From positions 1,488,001 through 1,552,000 of the forward strand of contig NZ_AP022616.1 of NCBI RefSeq assembly GCF_010731115.1: a DNA stretch of 64,000 bases, in the 5' to 3' direction. Shown piece by piece: positions 51,850 to 59,751 of this stretch. The notes below the pieces were generated by a model. It was not told the origin of the DNA, made no database searches, and was given only the letters and a program-made list of their open reading frames with translations. Position 1 is the stretch's first letter; every line of letters begins with the position of its first letter. The position numbers and the translations under genes are program-made. This DNA is from Mycolicibacterium phocaicum. Lineage in GTDB: Bacteria; Actinomycetota; Actinomycetes; Mycobacteriales; Mycobacteriaceae.

Positions 51850-52632
51850 TTATTTCCCTTTACGCACAACAGGATTGGAGAGGGTGCCGATACCCTCGAC
51901 GGTGATGCTGACGGTGTCGCCGTCCTCGATCGGGCCGACGCCCTCGGGGGTTCCGGTGAGGATGATGTCGCCGGGCAGCAGCGTCATGACGGCCGAGACC
52001 CATTCGATGATGGCGCCGACATCGTGCAACAGCAGCGCGGTGTTGCTGTCCTGCCGCTTCTCGCCGTTCACCTCGGTGCGGATGTCCAGATCGGCCGGGT
52101 CCACGGCGGTCTCGATCCACGGGCCGACCGGGCAGAACGTGTCGTGCCCCTTGGCCCGCATCCACTGGCCGTCCTTCTTCTGCTGATCACGTGCCGAGAC
52201 ATCGTTCGCGATCGTGTAGCCGAGGATGTAGTCCTTGGCCTTGGCCGCCGGGATGTCCTTGCCCGGACGTTCGATGACCACCGCCAGTTCGCCCTCGTGG
52301 TGCACGGGGTTGGCGTCGGCGGGCAGCTGGATCGGGATGTTCGGCCCGATGATCGCGGTGTTCGGCTTGAGGAAGATCACCGGATCCTCGGGCGGCTCGC
52401 TTCCCATCTCACGGGCGTGTGCCGCGTAGTTCTTGCCCATGCAGATCACCTTGCTGGCCAGGATCGGCGCCAGCAGCCGGACGTCGGCCAGCGGCCAGGA
52501 GCGCCCGGTGAAGGTGGGGTTGCGGGACAGGTACTGCTCAGCGATTTCTTTGCAGACCGCATCGGAGTTCGGGTCGCCCTCGATCACCACAAAAGCGACG
52601 CCGTCTGGACTGGCAATTCGACCTAGGCGCAT
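51850..52632 (-). CDS. Fumarylacetoacetate hydrolase family protein
   Basis: A 260-residue FAH-family enzyme equivalent to Rv2993c, probably an acylpyruvase or 2-hydroxyhepta-2,4-diene-1,7-dioate isomerase type. The metal site is given by [10 protein letters not shown] (two Glu) and the following Asp in [30 protein letters not shown] and TGTPEGVG are the family landmarks. Starts at ATG 52632 and ends 1 bp from gltX, a conserved pair in mycobacteria. Exact substrate unknown. Confidence 0.9.
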   Translation of the reverse strand: MRLGRIASPDGVAFVVIEGDPNSDAVCKEIAEQYLSRNPTFTGRSWPLADVRLLAPILASKVICMGKNYAAHAREMGSEPPEDPVIFLKPNTAIIGPNIPIQLPADANPVHHEGELAVVIERPGKDIPAAKAKDYILGYTIANDVSARDQQKKDGQWMRAKGHDTFCPVGPWIETAVDPADLDIRTEVNGEKRQDSNTALLLHDVGAIIEWVSAVMTLLPGDIILTGTPEGVGPIEDGDTVSITVEGIGTLSNPVVRKGK

Positions 52633-52658
52633 CCGTCCAGCCTAGTGAGGCCCGCTGG

Positions 52659-53849
52659 TCAGCCCGCGAACTGGGCTTGCAGGAAGGGAGTCGAGTCGGC
52701 CATCGAGGTCAGCACGGTGCTGGAGTGGTCATCCTCGGGGTAGACGTACAGCGCCACGTCCTGGCCGTTGGCCTTGAGCTGATCGGCGAACTTCAGGGTC
52801 GACGACGGCGGTACGTCACGGTCCTTGAGGCCGACGCCGAGGAAGATCGGCCGGTCGTAGCCCGCGATGGGCGTGCCCATGAAGTCGGCCAGCGCCCGGC
52901 GCATGTCCGGTAGCGACGCCAGTGGGGCGGAGAAGAACTGTGGCGGCGTGAGGCCCGTCACCGCCGCACTCAGTGGTGCGGTGCACAGGGTCTCGGCCTG
53001 GTCCGCCGCGGTCAGACCGGCCGGCGTGAGCACACTGTTGACGTCCGGGCGCAGCTCCCGGAAGCCGGCGAGGATGTAGGCCGTGTAGGCCGACGCGATG
53101 GGACCCAACCCGGGCGGCAGCACCATGTCGGGGCCTGCCGTGATGATGACGTCGTCGATGTTCGCCGGGGTGCCGGTCGCCACGACACCGCGGTAGTCCA
53201 GGCCGCTCCCCTTGCTGAATTCGGTGGCCCACCGTGCGCTCGCGACCGCCGCCGCGCCGCCCTGGGACTGACCGACCAGAGCCCACTTCGGCGACAGCGG
53301 CAGGTTCATGTGATGCGCGGCGATCACCGAATCGATGATGGCGTGCGCGGTGGCGACGCTGTTGAGGTAGCTCATCAGACCCGGGGTGCCCAGACCCGTG
53401 TAGTCGGATCCGACGACGACGTAACCCTCATTCAGCCAGTGGCTCAGATACTCGTTGTCGCGTGCGCTGCGTGGCTGCGCCGAGGGCGTGCAGTCGTCAC
53501 CCAGGCCGACGGTGCCGTGCGCCCAGGCGATGACGGGCCAGCCGCCCGGCGGGGCCTCGCCGGGCGGCACGAACACCACGCCGGTACTGACCGCCGGTGA
53601 ATTGTGTTGGTCGGTGGTCGAATACAGGATTCGGTAGGCGCGGGCCGCACCGGCGACCGACAGCTCGGGGTTCAGCGGGACGGTCCGGATGAGCCCACCC
53701 GGCGGCGATACCCGGTCCGCGAACGCCCGGGCGTCCAGGCCCGACCAGTTCGGCGCAGCTGCCGATGCCGTCGGTATCGGTGCCGCCACCAGCATCAGGC
53801 CGGCCACGAAGGCCCCCGTCAAACGTGAGAAGTACGCGCGCTGAGCCAT
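52659..53849 (-). CDS. Secreted lipase (LIP family)
   Basis: A 396-residue secretory lipase/esterase of the LIP (Candida lipase A-like) family. Signal peptide residues 1-29 end in ASA. The nucleophile elbow is GQSQGG near 191, with Asp in LKDRDVPP and His in EDDHSS completing the triad. WAHGT near 110 would form the oxyanion hole. The ATG at 53849 gives a good signal peptide; an open frame to 53918 would run through the operator repeats. Divergent from the MFS gene. Confidence 0.88.
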   Translation of the reverse strand: MAQRAYFSRLTGAFVAGLMLVAAPIPTASAAAPNWSGLDARAFADRVSPPGGLIRTVPLNPELSVAGAARAYRILYSTTDQHNSPAVSTGVVFVPPGEAPPGGWPVIAWAHGTVGLGDDCTPSAQPRSARDNEYLSHWLNEGYVVVGSDYTGLGTPGLMSYLNSVATAHAIIDSVIAAHHMNLPLSPKWALVGQSQGGAAAVASARWATEFSKGSGLDYRGVVATGTPANIDDVIITAGPDMVLPPGLGPIASAYTAYILAGFRELRPDVNSVLTPAGLTAADQAETLCTAPLSAAVTGLTPPQFFSAPLASLPDMRRALADFMGTPIAGYDRPIFLGVGLKDRDVPPSSTLKFADQLKANGQDVALYVYPEDDHSSTVLTSMADSTPFLQAQFAG

Positions 53850-53866
53850 GTTGCCGACCCTAGTTG

Positions 53867-53903
53867 TTCTCATATATTGAGAAATGGATTCATATCTTGA
53901 GAA
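53867..53903. promoter_or_regulatory. Two operator-like repeats between the lipase and MFS genes
   Basis: TTCTCATATATTGAGAA (53867-53883) is a palindrome with 6-bp perfect arms. TCATATATTGAGAA within it recurs as TCATATCTTGAGAA (53890-53903), 13 of 14 matching, 20 bp away, i.e. two helical turns. The AT-rich motif stands out in this GC-rich DNA and lies in the 75-bp gap between divergent starts, so one regulator may control both genes. No regulator gene is adjacent. Confidence 0.55.
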
Positions 53904-53924
53904 GCCTGGTGGCACCATGAAGCC

Positions 53925-55139
53925 ATGGTCACCAACGTCTCAGCCGTCCGCCGCTGGTCGATGCTGGTGATCGCGCTCGGCTCGACGATGTGCGCCAACG
54001 TCTTCATCAACGGCGCCGCCTTTCTGATCCCGACGCTGCACGGCGAGCGCGGCCTCGACCTGTCGCGTGCCGGTCTGGTCTCCGCCATGCCGAGCTTCGG
54101 CATGGTCCTGACGCTCATCGCGTGGGGCTGGGTGGTCGACCGGGTCGGCGAACGGTTCGTGCTGACCGTCGGGTCGTTGCTGACCTCGGCGGCGGCGTTC
54201 GCGGCGGCGTGGGCCGACTCGTTGGTGGCGGTCGGAGCCTTCCTGTTGTTGGGCGGCATGGCGGCCGCGAGTTCCAATTCCGCGAGCGGCCGGCTGGTGG
54301 TCGGCTGGTTCCCGCCCGAGCAACGCGGGCTCGTGATGGGCATCCGCCAGACGGCGCAGCCACTCGGAGTTGGGCTGGGCGCCTTGGTGATTCCGCGCCT
54401 GGCCGAGTCGTCAGGGGTATCGGCCGCGCTGTTGTTCCCCGCGATCGCCTGTCTGGTCGCCGCCGTGGTGACCGTCATCGGCGTCATCGATCCGCCCCGG
54501 CCGCCCCGATCCTCCGCCCCCGCAACCGATCTGGCCAATCCCTACCGCGGGTCGTCGGTACTGGCGCGCATCCATGCCGTGTCGGTGTTGCTGGTCGCGC
54601 CGCAGTGCCTGGTGTGGACCTTCTCGCTGGTGTGGCTGATGACAGCGCACGGCTGGTCGGCCGGCGCGGCGGGCGCGATGGTGACGGTGGCCCAATTGTG
54701 CGGTGCCGCAGGGCGAATCGGCGCCGGCCGGTGGTCGGATGTGATGGGCTCGCGGCTGCATCCGGTACGCGTGATCGCGGTTGCCGCCGGGGTCTCCATG
54801 GGACTGCTGGCGTTGACCGACTACCTGCACTGGCCGGTGGCCGTGTTCCTGATGGTGGTGGCGTCGGTGGTCACCGTGACCGATAACGGACTGTCGTTCA
54901 CCGCAATTGCCGAAATCGCAGGGCCGTTCTGGAGTGGCCGGGCGCTGGGTGTGCAGAACACGACGCAATTGCTGACGGCAGGCATCGTGCCGCCGGTGTT
55001 CGGCGCCCTGATCGGAGCCTTCGGGTTCCCGGCCGCGTTCGCGGTGTGCGCGCTGTTCCCGGTGCTGGCCGTGCCGTTGGTCCCGGTGGCCGCAGACCCG
55101 TTGCGCGCCAACCCTGTTTCCGACCCCGTGCCGCATTGA
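53925..55139 (+). CDS. MFS transporter (Rv2994-like)
   Basis: A 404-residue major facilitator with about twelve helices, probably an exporter or small-acid transporter. The signature loop 2-3 is GWVVDRVGERFVL, repeated as GRIGAGRWSDVMGS in the second half. Position after gltX/FAH matches Rv2994 in M. tuberculosis. It starts at ATG 53925. It is the last gene that follows the M. tuberculosis order; beyond it the content is accessory. Confidence 0.88.
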   Translation: MVTNVSAVRRWSMLVIALGSTMCANVFINGAAFLIPTLHGERGLDLSRAGLVSAMPSFGMVLTLIAWGWVVDRVGERFVLTVGSLLTSAAAFAAAWADSLVAVGAFLLLGGMAAASSNSASGRLVVGWFPPEQRGLVMGIRQTAQPLGVGLGALVIPRLAESSGVSAALLFPAIACLVAAVVTVIGVIDPPRPPRSSAPATDLANPYRGSSVLARIHAVSVLLVAPQCLVWTFSLVWLMTAHGWSAGAAGAMVTVAQLCGAAGRIGAGRWSDVMGSRLHPVRVIAVAAGVSMGLLALTDYLHWPVAVFLMVVASVVTVTDNGLSFTAIAEIAGPFWSGRALGVQNTTQLLTAGIVPPVFGALIGAFGFPAAFAVCALFPVLAVPLVPVAADPLRANPVSDPVPH

Positions 55140-55225
55140 TCGTGCGCCTGCGCCGTGCGACACTCGCAAGTCTTCAGCGCTGACGCACAGTCGATCGCAG
55201 CGCGCGTCGACTCCAGTCACAGCCG

Positions 55226-56980
55226 TCACTCCAGCCGCGGCCCTCCTACCTGATACCGATCTCTCACCTGAATGATCGAATGGCGGCGCGCAGCCGTCAG
55301 CAAGTCCGCCGCACCGAGCGCGACCTCGCCGTAAAGAAGTTGTGGGTCAACTCCGTTCGCGCGTAGCAACGGATCGGCGCGTTGCGAAACGCTGCCCTTG
55401 ATCCCGAACCATTCGAGGAGTTCAGCCACCTGCGGCGTGCCGAATCGGCCGATGGAGTGGTTGGCTCGGCAGATCACCCAGGCCACGGCGGCCGCTCCGC
55501 GTTCCAACGATGCCTTACGACGGAAGATCGCTGGATCGGCCACCGCAGCACGGCCCAGGAAGCGACGCATCGCCGTCCGGTGCTCGACATCGAAGAGCTC
55601 GTCCGCGCAGCGGTCGCACAGGGCCAGCACCTTCTCGACGGCGGGCCGGATGTCGTCGGCTATGCCCGCCCAGTCAAACGACTCATCATCCAATGGCTCG
55701 TCGGTCAGATTCTGCAACTGGAAATGGCCGCCGACCATCGCGTCCAAGCGCTCGAGCATGATCTCAGCGAGGCTTGGGTCGTCATCGTCGAATCCGCCGA
55801 AGCCCTCCCCCAGCAACCGGGCGGCCAGCGCCGCCGCACCCTGCGGACGATCCGTCCGGATCATCCGCTGAAATTCGCCTTCCCATCTACCGACGGACGT
55901 CAAGGTCTCGGCCGTGAGGGTGGCGCTGATGCCTTGGCCGAGATGGCAGTAGGCGATGAATGAGCGCAACACGTTCGGTAGCTGTGCGAGATACCCCGTG
56001 TCCGCCACTATCTTTCGCGGAGCCCAGTCCACGAGGAGGATTTCAACGTTGACGGGGCTCCAGCGGTAGGGATCACCGGGTCCCCATTCGGTCGCGAACC
56101 ACAAGATCGAGTCCAGCAGACCACGCGCATCGGCGGTGTCCATGGCGTCACCGAACCGCGAGGCGAAGAAATCGTCGGCGATTGCCGTTCTCTCCTCGTC
56201 GGTCCATTCATGACGTTCCGGCACCGCGCCTCCGGCCGGCTGCATACGCACCAGCCACTCCACGAGAGGCCGGCACATGGGCCAGGACTCCGACTCCAAC
56301 GGCGGGAACAATCGGGATCCGTAATCGATCGCCTTCTCGACTATCGCCCGCGCCTCAGCCGGGTCGAACGGTGTCAGTGACTGCCCGTCTTCGATCGACG
56401 GTTGTAGCCGCTCCAGCACGACTGAAATCGGTTCCGGAATGACGAATGCGTCTTTGACCACCGTGCCCATGTTGTGGTCGACATAAACCAGCGCCGTCAG
56501 CTGCCGGCCGTCGGGCAGCGTCGCGCCGAAAAAGTAGTCGTCACCGTCGCCAAGAACGTGCGTCAGGATCCACACTTCCGGGTCGGCACGGGTATTCGCC
56601 AGGGCGCCAAGCCAATTCGGCAACGGTTGGCGGCGCGCGGCCAATTCGCGATCGATACGCGCCGCCATCGCCTGGTCCGGCACCAGCTCGCGGACGACGG
56701 ACAACGCGGCCGTGGTCTGCGCGAACGAGGTACCGATAAACGACTCGATCAGGGCGTCGAGACTGGGGCCATCGTCATCGCGGGCCCAGGGATTGCGAGA
56801 GCGCGGATCGGTGGCAGTGATCAGCCCACTCACGAGTTCGAGCAATGCCAGAGGCTGGTCGGAGCGCAACGCAGTACGCAGCGCCTGGAACAGCGGCTGA
56901 TCCTCGGGTCTGACCGAAGGCGGAGGCGGCACCGACCGAAGGTGACGCTTGGGTTGCTTGCCACGGGCAGACTTGGACAT
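55226..56980 (-). CDS. Hypothetical 584-residue protein
   Basis: I do not recognise this protein. It begins with a basic stretch (MSKSARGKQPKRHLRS) and is otherwise acidic, helical and soluble, with no signal peptide or membrane helix. Visible features are a Trp-rich segment (WFATEWGPGDPYRWSPVN) near 300, an Asp-rich loop (GFDDDDPS) near 395 and a CDRC cysteine pair near 460. The C-terminal 80 residues (VAELLEWFGIKGSVSQRADPLLRA) look like a small helical domain. The start at 56980 is a clean ATG. It stands alone between the MFS gene and the Esp-like operon, from which it is divergent. Confidence 0.75.
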   Translation of the reverse strand: MSKSARGKQPKRHLRSVPPPPSVRPEDQPLFQALRTALRSDQPLALLELVSGLITATDPRSRNPWARDDDGPSLDALIESFIGTSFAQTTAALSVVRELVPDQAMAARIDRELAARRQPLPNWLGALANTRADPEVWILTHVLGDGDDYFFGATLPDGRQLTALVYVDHNMGTVVKDAFVIPEPISVVLERLQPSIEDGQSLTPFDPAEARAIVEKAIDYGSRLFPPLESESWPMCRPLVEWLVRMQPAGGAVPERHEWTDEERTAIADDFFASRFGDAMDTADARGLLDSILWFATEWGPGDPYRWSPVNVEILLVDWAPRKIVADTGYLAQLPNVLRSFIAYCHLGQGISATLTAETLTSVGRWEGEFQRMIRTDRPQGAAALAARLLGEGFGGFDDDDPSLAEIMLERLDAMVGGHFQLQNLTDEPLDDESFDWAGIADDIRPAVEKVLALCDRCADELFDVEHRTAMRRFLGRAAVADPAIFRRKASLERGAAAVAWVICRANHSIGRFGTPQVAELLEWFGIKGSVSQRADPLLRANGVDPQLLYGEVALGAADLLTAARRHSIIQVRDRYQVGGPRLE

Positions 56981-57077
56981 ACCGGTCAGCGTAGGGTGTC
57001 GCTGATGGACGGAGGGTGAGCGAACCGCTCCTCACCTACGGATTCGTGTCGGACCGGGCGCGAAACCACGACAATTC

Positions 57078-57171
57078 AAGTGAAGTACCTGAGGTCAAAA
57101 TCTCTTTGTGACTTCACTTTGTCCGGCCACTTCGACCAATTCTCGCAAGAAGGTGTCCGGAAGGGGACACC
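57078..57171. promoter_or_regulatory. Two inverted repeats upstream of the Esp-like operon
   Basis: AAGTGAAGT (57078-57086) and ACTTCACTT (57111-57119) are exactly complementary with a 24-bp spacer, in an AT-rich stretch. Closer to the operon, GGTGTCC (57152-57158) and GGACACC (57165-57171) are exactly complementary with a 6-bp spacer. Both lie in the 244-bp gap between divergent genes and could bind regulators. Function is inferred. Confidence 0.4.
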
Positions 57172-57224
57172 GCGTGGAATAGGCTGGGTCAGGCACCAAC
57201 TCGGCGAAAGTGGAACAGCATCGT

Positions 57225-57713
57225 ATGCCCGCGCATCTCGAATCCGACGAATGGGACGACGACCACAGCGATCTCGATGCTCTTGGCTATGCCTCCGACT
57301 CCGTCGAATCGGACACCGACGGCACCGACCTCGATGCCGTCGCCGCGACTCCCCCGGACGACGATGACGCGGTCATACCCGTGTCATCCGCCAGCAACCC
57401 GGCCGACACCATCACCGTCACCGCGTATCTCACCGGCGTCATCGCGCGCGTCGACCTCGACAGCAGCGTCACGGCGCTGACGGAATCCCAACTCTCCCAG
57501 CAGATTCAGGCGGTGGCAGAGGTGGCGGTGAAGCGTGCTTCCGCGGTCATGCACATCGCGATGGTCAAGGTCCTCATGGACGACGGCATGGACTTTCCGC
57601 AGGCGCGGGACTTCGCCGAGAACATGCTGCCGTTCACCACGCCCGCCCAGGCCGACGCTGCTGCCGTCGAACTCGTCGCCCGCTTCGCAGACGGCGATCT
57701 CGACCATGCCTGA
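57225..57713 (+). CDS. EspD/EspH-like (DUF2694-type) acidic protein
   Basis: A 162-residue protein resembling EspD and EspH, which stabilise or chaperone ESX-1 substrates EspA and EspE. Residues 1-55 are Asp-rich (DEWDDDHSDLDALGY, then DDDDAV), as in EspH and EspD. Then comes a YbaB/EspL-like alpha/beta unit: a strand pair DTITVTAYLTGVIARVDL, a TESQLSQQIQ segment aligned with the MSEAQLADEI part of EspH, and a helix rich in Ala and Val. No signal or membrane segment. First gene of the operon; its end overlaps the next gene by 8 bp. Family assignment is by my recall of motifs. Confidence 0.65.
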   Translation: MPAHLESDEWDDDHSDLDALGYASDSVESDTDGTDLDAVAATPPDDDDAVIPVSSASNPADTITVTAYLTGVIARVDLDSSVTALTESQLSQQIQAVAEVAVKRASAVMHIAMVKVLMDDGMDFPQARDFAENMLPFTTPAQADAAAVELVARFADGDLDHA

Positions 57714-58506
57714 CGCCGGCACGACGAAAACCCCGAAGCGGGGACTCCAAAAGTCCGTACTCGTTGGCGCCGTTGTCGTCTGCTTGATCTGGGCAGGCGC
57801 CAGTGCATGGTCAGGCCGCTATGTGACCGCAGCTGTGGCATTGGGCCTGGCGGCATGGTGGTTCAACGCGCTTCGAGCCCCGTTCGCCATGACCACCGCG
57901 GCCCCGGAATGCAGTTACGACGCGAACGGCACCACGTTGCATCCCGACCAGCGCCTGGAGCGGGTGGGACGGATGACGTACGTCCTCGGCATCCCGGCGT
58001 GCGCGGCGATGGGATTCCTGGGGATCTACGACATGGTGCATCAGGGTATTTCACCGCTTCACCCATCAGCCGGCGACAATCCGGTCGAGGTCATCGGGCG
58101 CCTGTACAAGCTCGCCTTCGGGGTGTGCGCATTCGTCTTGATTCCCTTCTGGCTTAGCCAGCGCAAGAACGGGATGGGCTGGATCCGCCTGAACTCTGAC
58201 GGATACCAGTTTCTGGACGGCCTGAAGACGGGTAGCGGGCGCTGGAGCGACCTCGAGGCGGTGACCGACCAATTAGACGGTGTGGAGGGACGCTTCACTC
58301 CGCTGGTGTTCCGGTCGGCCGACGGCAGCATTGCCTCAATCGAGTCCTCGGCAATGTACGCCGGGCCCGACGGCCGTCCGCTGTACGAACTGGTGCGGTA
58401 CTACTGGCAGCATCCCGAATCTCGGGGCGAACTCACCAACGGGCAAGCGCTCGAACGATTTACCCGATATCGCGATGACGCCGCACCATCGAAGGGGGTA
58501 CGCTGA
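57706..58506 (+). CDS. Four-helix membrane protein with soluble C-terminal domain
   Basis: A 266-residue protein I cannot name. Four predicted helices form two hairpins: 17-34, 39-56, then 91-110 and 133-151. Residues 155-266 are soluble and beta-rich (WIRLNSDGYQFLDGL, GRWSDLEAVTD, FTPLVFRSADGS) with a final helix, resembling a small pleckstrin-homology-type module (inference). Both termini should be cytosolic. The ATG (57706) overlaps the stop of the EspD/H-like gene and its stop overlaps the next start (TGATG), so it is translated as part of the cassette. No counterpart exists in espACD or the espE-F-G-H set, which makes it the novel member. Confidence 0.75.
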   Translation: MPDAGTTKTPKRGLQKSVLVGAVVVCLIWAGASAWSGRYVTAAVALGLAAWWFNALRAPFAMTTAAPECSYDANGTTLHPDQRLERVGRMTYVLGIPACAAMGFLGIYDMVHQGISPLHPSAGDNPVEVIGRLYKLAFGVCAFVLIPFWLSQRKNGMGWIRLNSDGYQFLDGLKTGSGRWSDLEAVTDQLDGVEGRFTPLVFRSADGSIASIESSAMYAGPDGRPLYELVRYYWQHPESRGELTNGQALERFTRYRDDAAPSKGVR

Positions 58507-59255
58507 TGGGGACGATGGTCGACCTCTACAACTCTGCGAATTACTGGTACAGCGGCTACCAGCACGTCACCGGAATGGGCGAGAGTCCAGGTTGGGCGGC
58601 GGGTGGCATCGCCGCGGATTTCGTCGGATTCATGCAGCCCATCGGCCACGCAGCGGCAAGCGCCCTCGGGGCCACGAGAGCGGCGGCGGCACTCGAGACG
58701 CCCATCATTGAAGCCGCCCTGACCTCGATGAACGTCATGAACAATCTGTGTGGCTTCGGCGGCCCGGACAAGGGCGAGCAGTTTGCACAGGGAGCAGACG
58801 CCTTCAATGCCGTGAAAGACGAATTGGGATCGTGCCGCCCGCCGGACAGTTGGCAGGGCAGCAGCTCCGAAGCCTACGAGGATCGCAACACCGAGCATCA
58901 GCAGCGGGCAGAGTCCTTGGCAGAGGTCGACCGCACGATTCACGACGTCCTGAACAAAGAGGCCGAGCAGGTGGAATCGACCCGGACCAACATCGATCAC
59001 AACCAAACCATCCTCACCGCCTTCATCCCGCCTGCGGTCGCCGCCATGGCCGTGGAACTGCCACCGGGCGCCGGCATAGCGCTGTCCATGTCGATCCAGA
59101 CCGCCGGTGTCGCCGCGACTCTGCCGTTCTGCATGGAAGCCTTCGCCCAACTCGGCAGCGACGCCGCGCACAACGCCACACTCATTCGCCGTGCCGGGGC
59201 GTCGTACGACCAGATCGCATCGGCGGCGCAGGCCGCCACCCAGGCAGGGAGCTGA
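58506..59255 (+). CDS. EspA/EspE-like WxG protein
   Basis: A 249-residue protein resembling the N-terminal half of EspA, a type VII-secreted ESX-1 partner. The region FAQGADAFNAVKDELG, then W116-Q-G118, then AYEDRNTEHQQ and LAEVDRTIHDVLNKEAEQVESTR follows EspA segment by segment (WLG, KYAGKNRNH, LADLDRQLISLIHDQANAVQTTR). After it come hydrophobic stretches (ILTAFIPPAVAAMAVELPPGAG) matching the EspA membrane-like part. The C-terminus lacks the long EspA tail, so it is shorter than EspA (392 residues). Start ATG 58506, overlapping the previous stop by one base. Confidence 0.7.
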   Translation: MGTMVDLYNSANYWYSGYQHVTGMGESPGWAAGGIAADFVGFMQPIGHAAASALGATRAAAALETPIIEAALTSMNVMNNLCGFGGPDKGEQFAQGADAFNAVKDELGSCRPPDSWQGSSSEAYEDRNTEHQQRAESLAEVDRTIHDVLNKEAEQVESTRTNIDHNQTILTAFIPPAVAAMAVELPPGAGIALSMSIQTAGVAATLPFCMEAFAQLGSDAAHNATLIRRAGASYDQIASAAQAATQAGS

Positions 59256-59257
59256 TC

Positions 59258-59575
59258 ATGAGTGGTGAATTGAAGGTCACACCAACAGATTTGACCGAGC
59301 TGTCCGGCAGGCACCAAGGAGTCGCCGAGCATCTGGGCACCGCGGGCGCCGTCACCGAGGGCGCCACCGGGAGCGTCGTGCTGACCCACGGGCTGGTGTG
59401 CAGTCTCACCTCGGCCGCTCTGGGCTCCGCGCAGTCATCGCGCGACGCAGCGGTTCGGGCGATGCAAGCCGCCTCGAACAGCCTGGCCGGCCGGCTCGAC
59501 ACTGCCGCGAGTAAATACACCGCGACCGACGCTCACGAAGGCTCGGTATTGGACCAGGAGATGCCGCCTCGCTGA
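59258..59575 (+). CDS. EspC-like type VII secretion substrate
   Basis: A 105-residue protein of the EspC family (DUF2580), against 103 residues for EspC. LKVTPTDLTELSGRHQGVAEHL aligns with the EspC start, and VVLTHGLVCSLTSAAL with AITHGPYCSQF. A central helical-turn-helical body is followed by K-Y87-TAT-D91, the YxxxD secretion signal, at the same place as YSEAD in EspC. It starts 2 bp after the EspA-like gene, likely its co-secreted partner. Terminal 14 residues are a flexible acidic tail. Last gene of the operon. Confidence 0.72.
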   Translation: MSGELKVTPTDLTELSGRHQGVAEHLGTAGAVTEGATGSVVLTHGLVCSLTSAALGSAQSSRDAAVRAMQAASNSLAGRLDTAASKYTATDAHEGSVLDQEMPPR

Positions 59576-59629
59576 GAAGGTGTTGCTTTGGTGTTCGACG
59601 TCCGCTGTCTCGGACGGATGCCGCCGCCC

Positions 59630-59700
59630 CTACGCCGAGCGTGGTACCTGATGAGCCGACACGCGAACGCACACCTCGGCGACTCGCACGCTCGGCGTAG
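59630..59700. repeat. 71-bp palindromic intergenic element, copy 2
   Basis: Arms CTACGCCGAGCGTGG (59630-59644) and GCACGCTCGGCGTAG (59686-59700) pair at 14 of 15 positions. Same length and nearly the same arms as the element at 6770-6840, with a different interior. It lies between the convergent EspC-like and HNH genes and may also end their transcripts. Confidence 0.6.
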
Positions 59701-59751
59701 TCGCCAGTCTCAGCTAAGACCAGATCTGGATGGCCCGCGATCTATCGCAGC

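Noticed and set aside
57225..59575. Type VII toxin-immunity (LXG or WXG-toxin) locus
   Set aside because: No C-terminal toxin domain is visible in the WxG protein (249 residues, ends in an Ala-rich helix), and the pattern fits EspA/EspC/EspD better.
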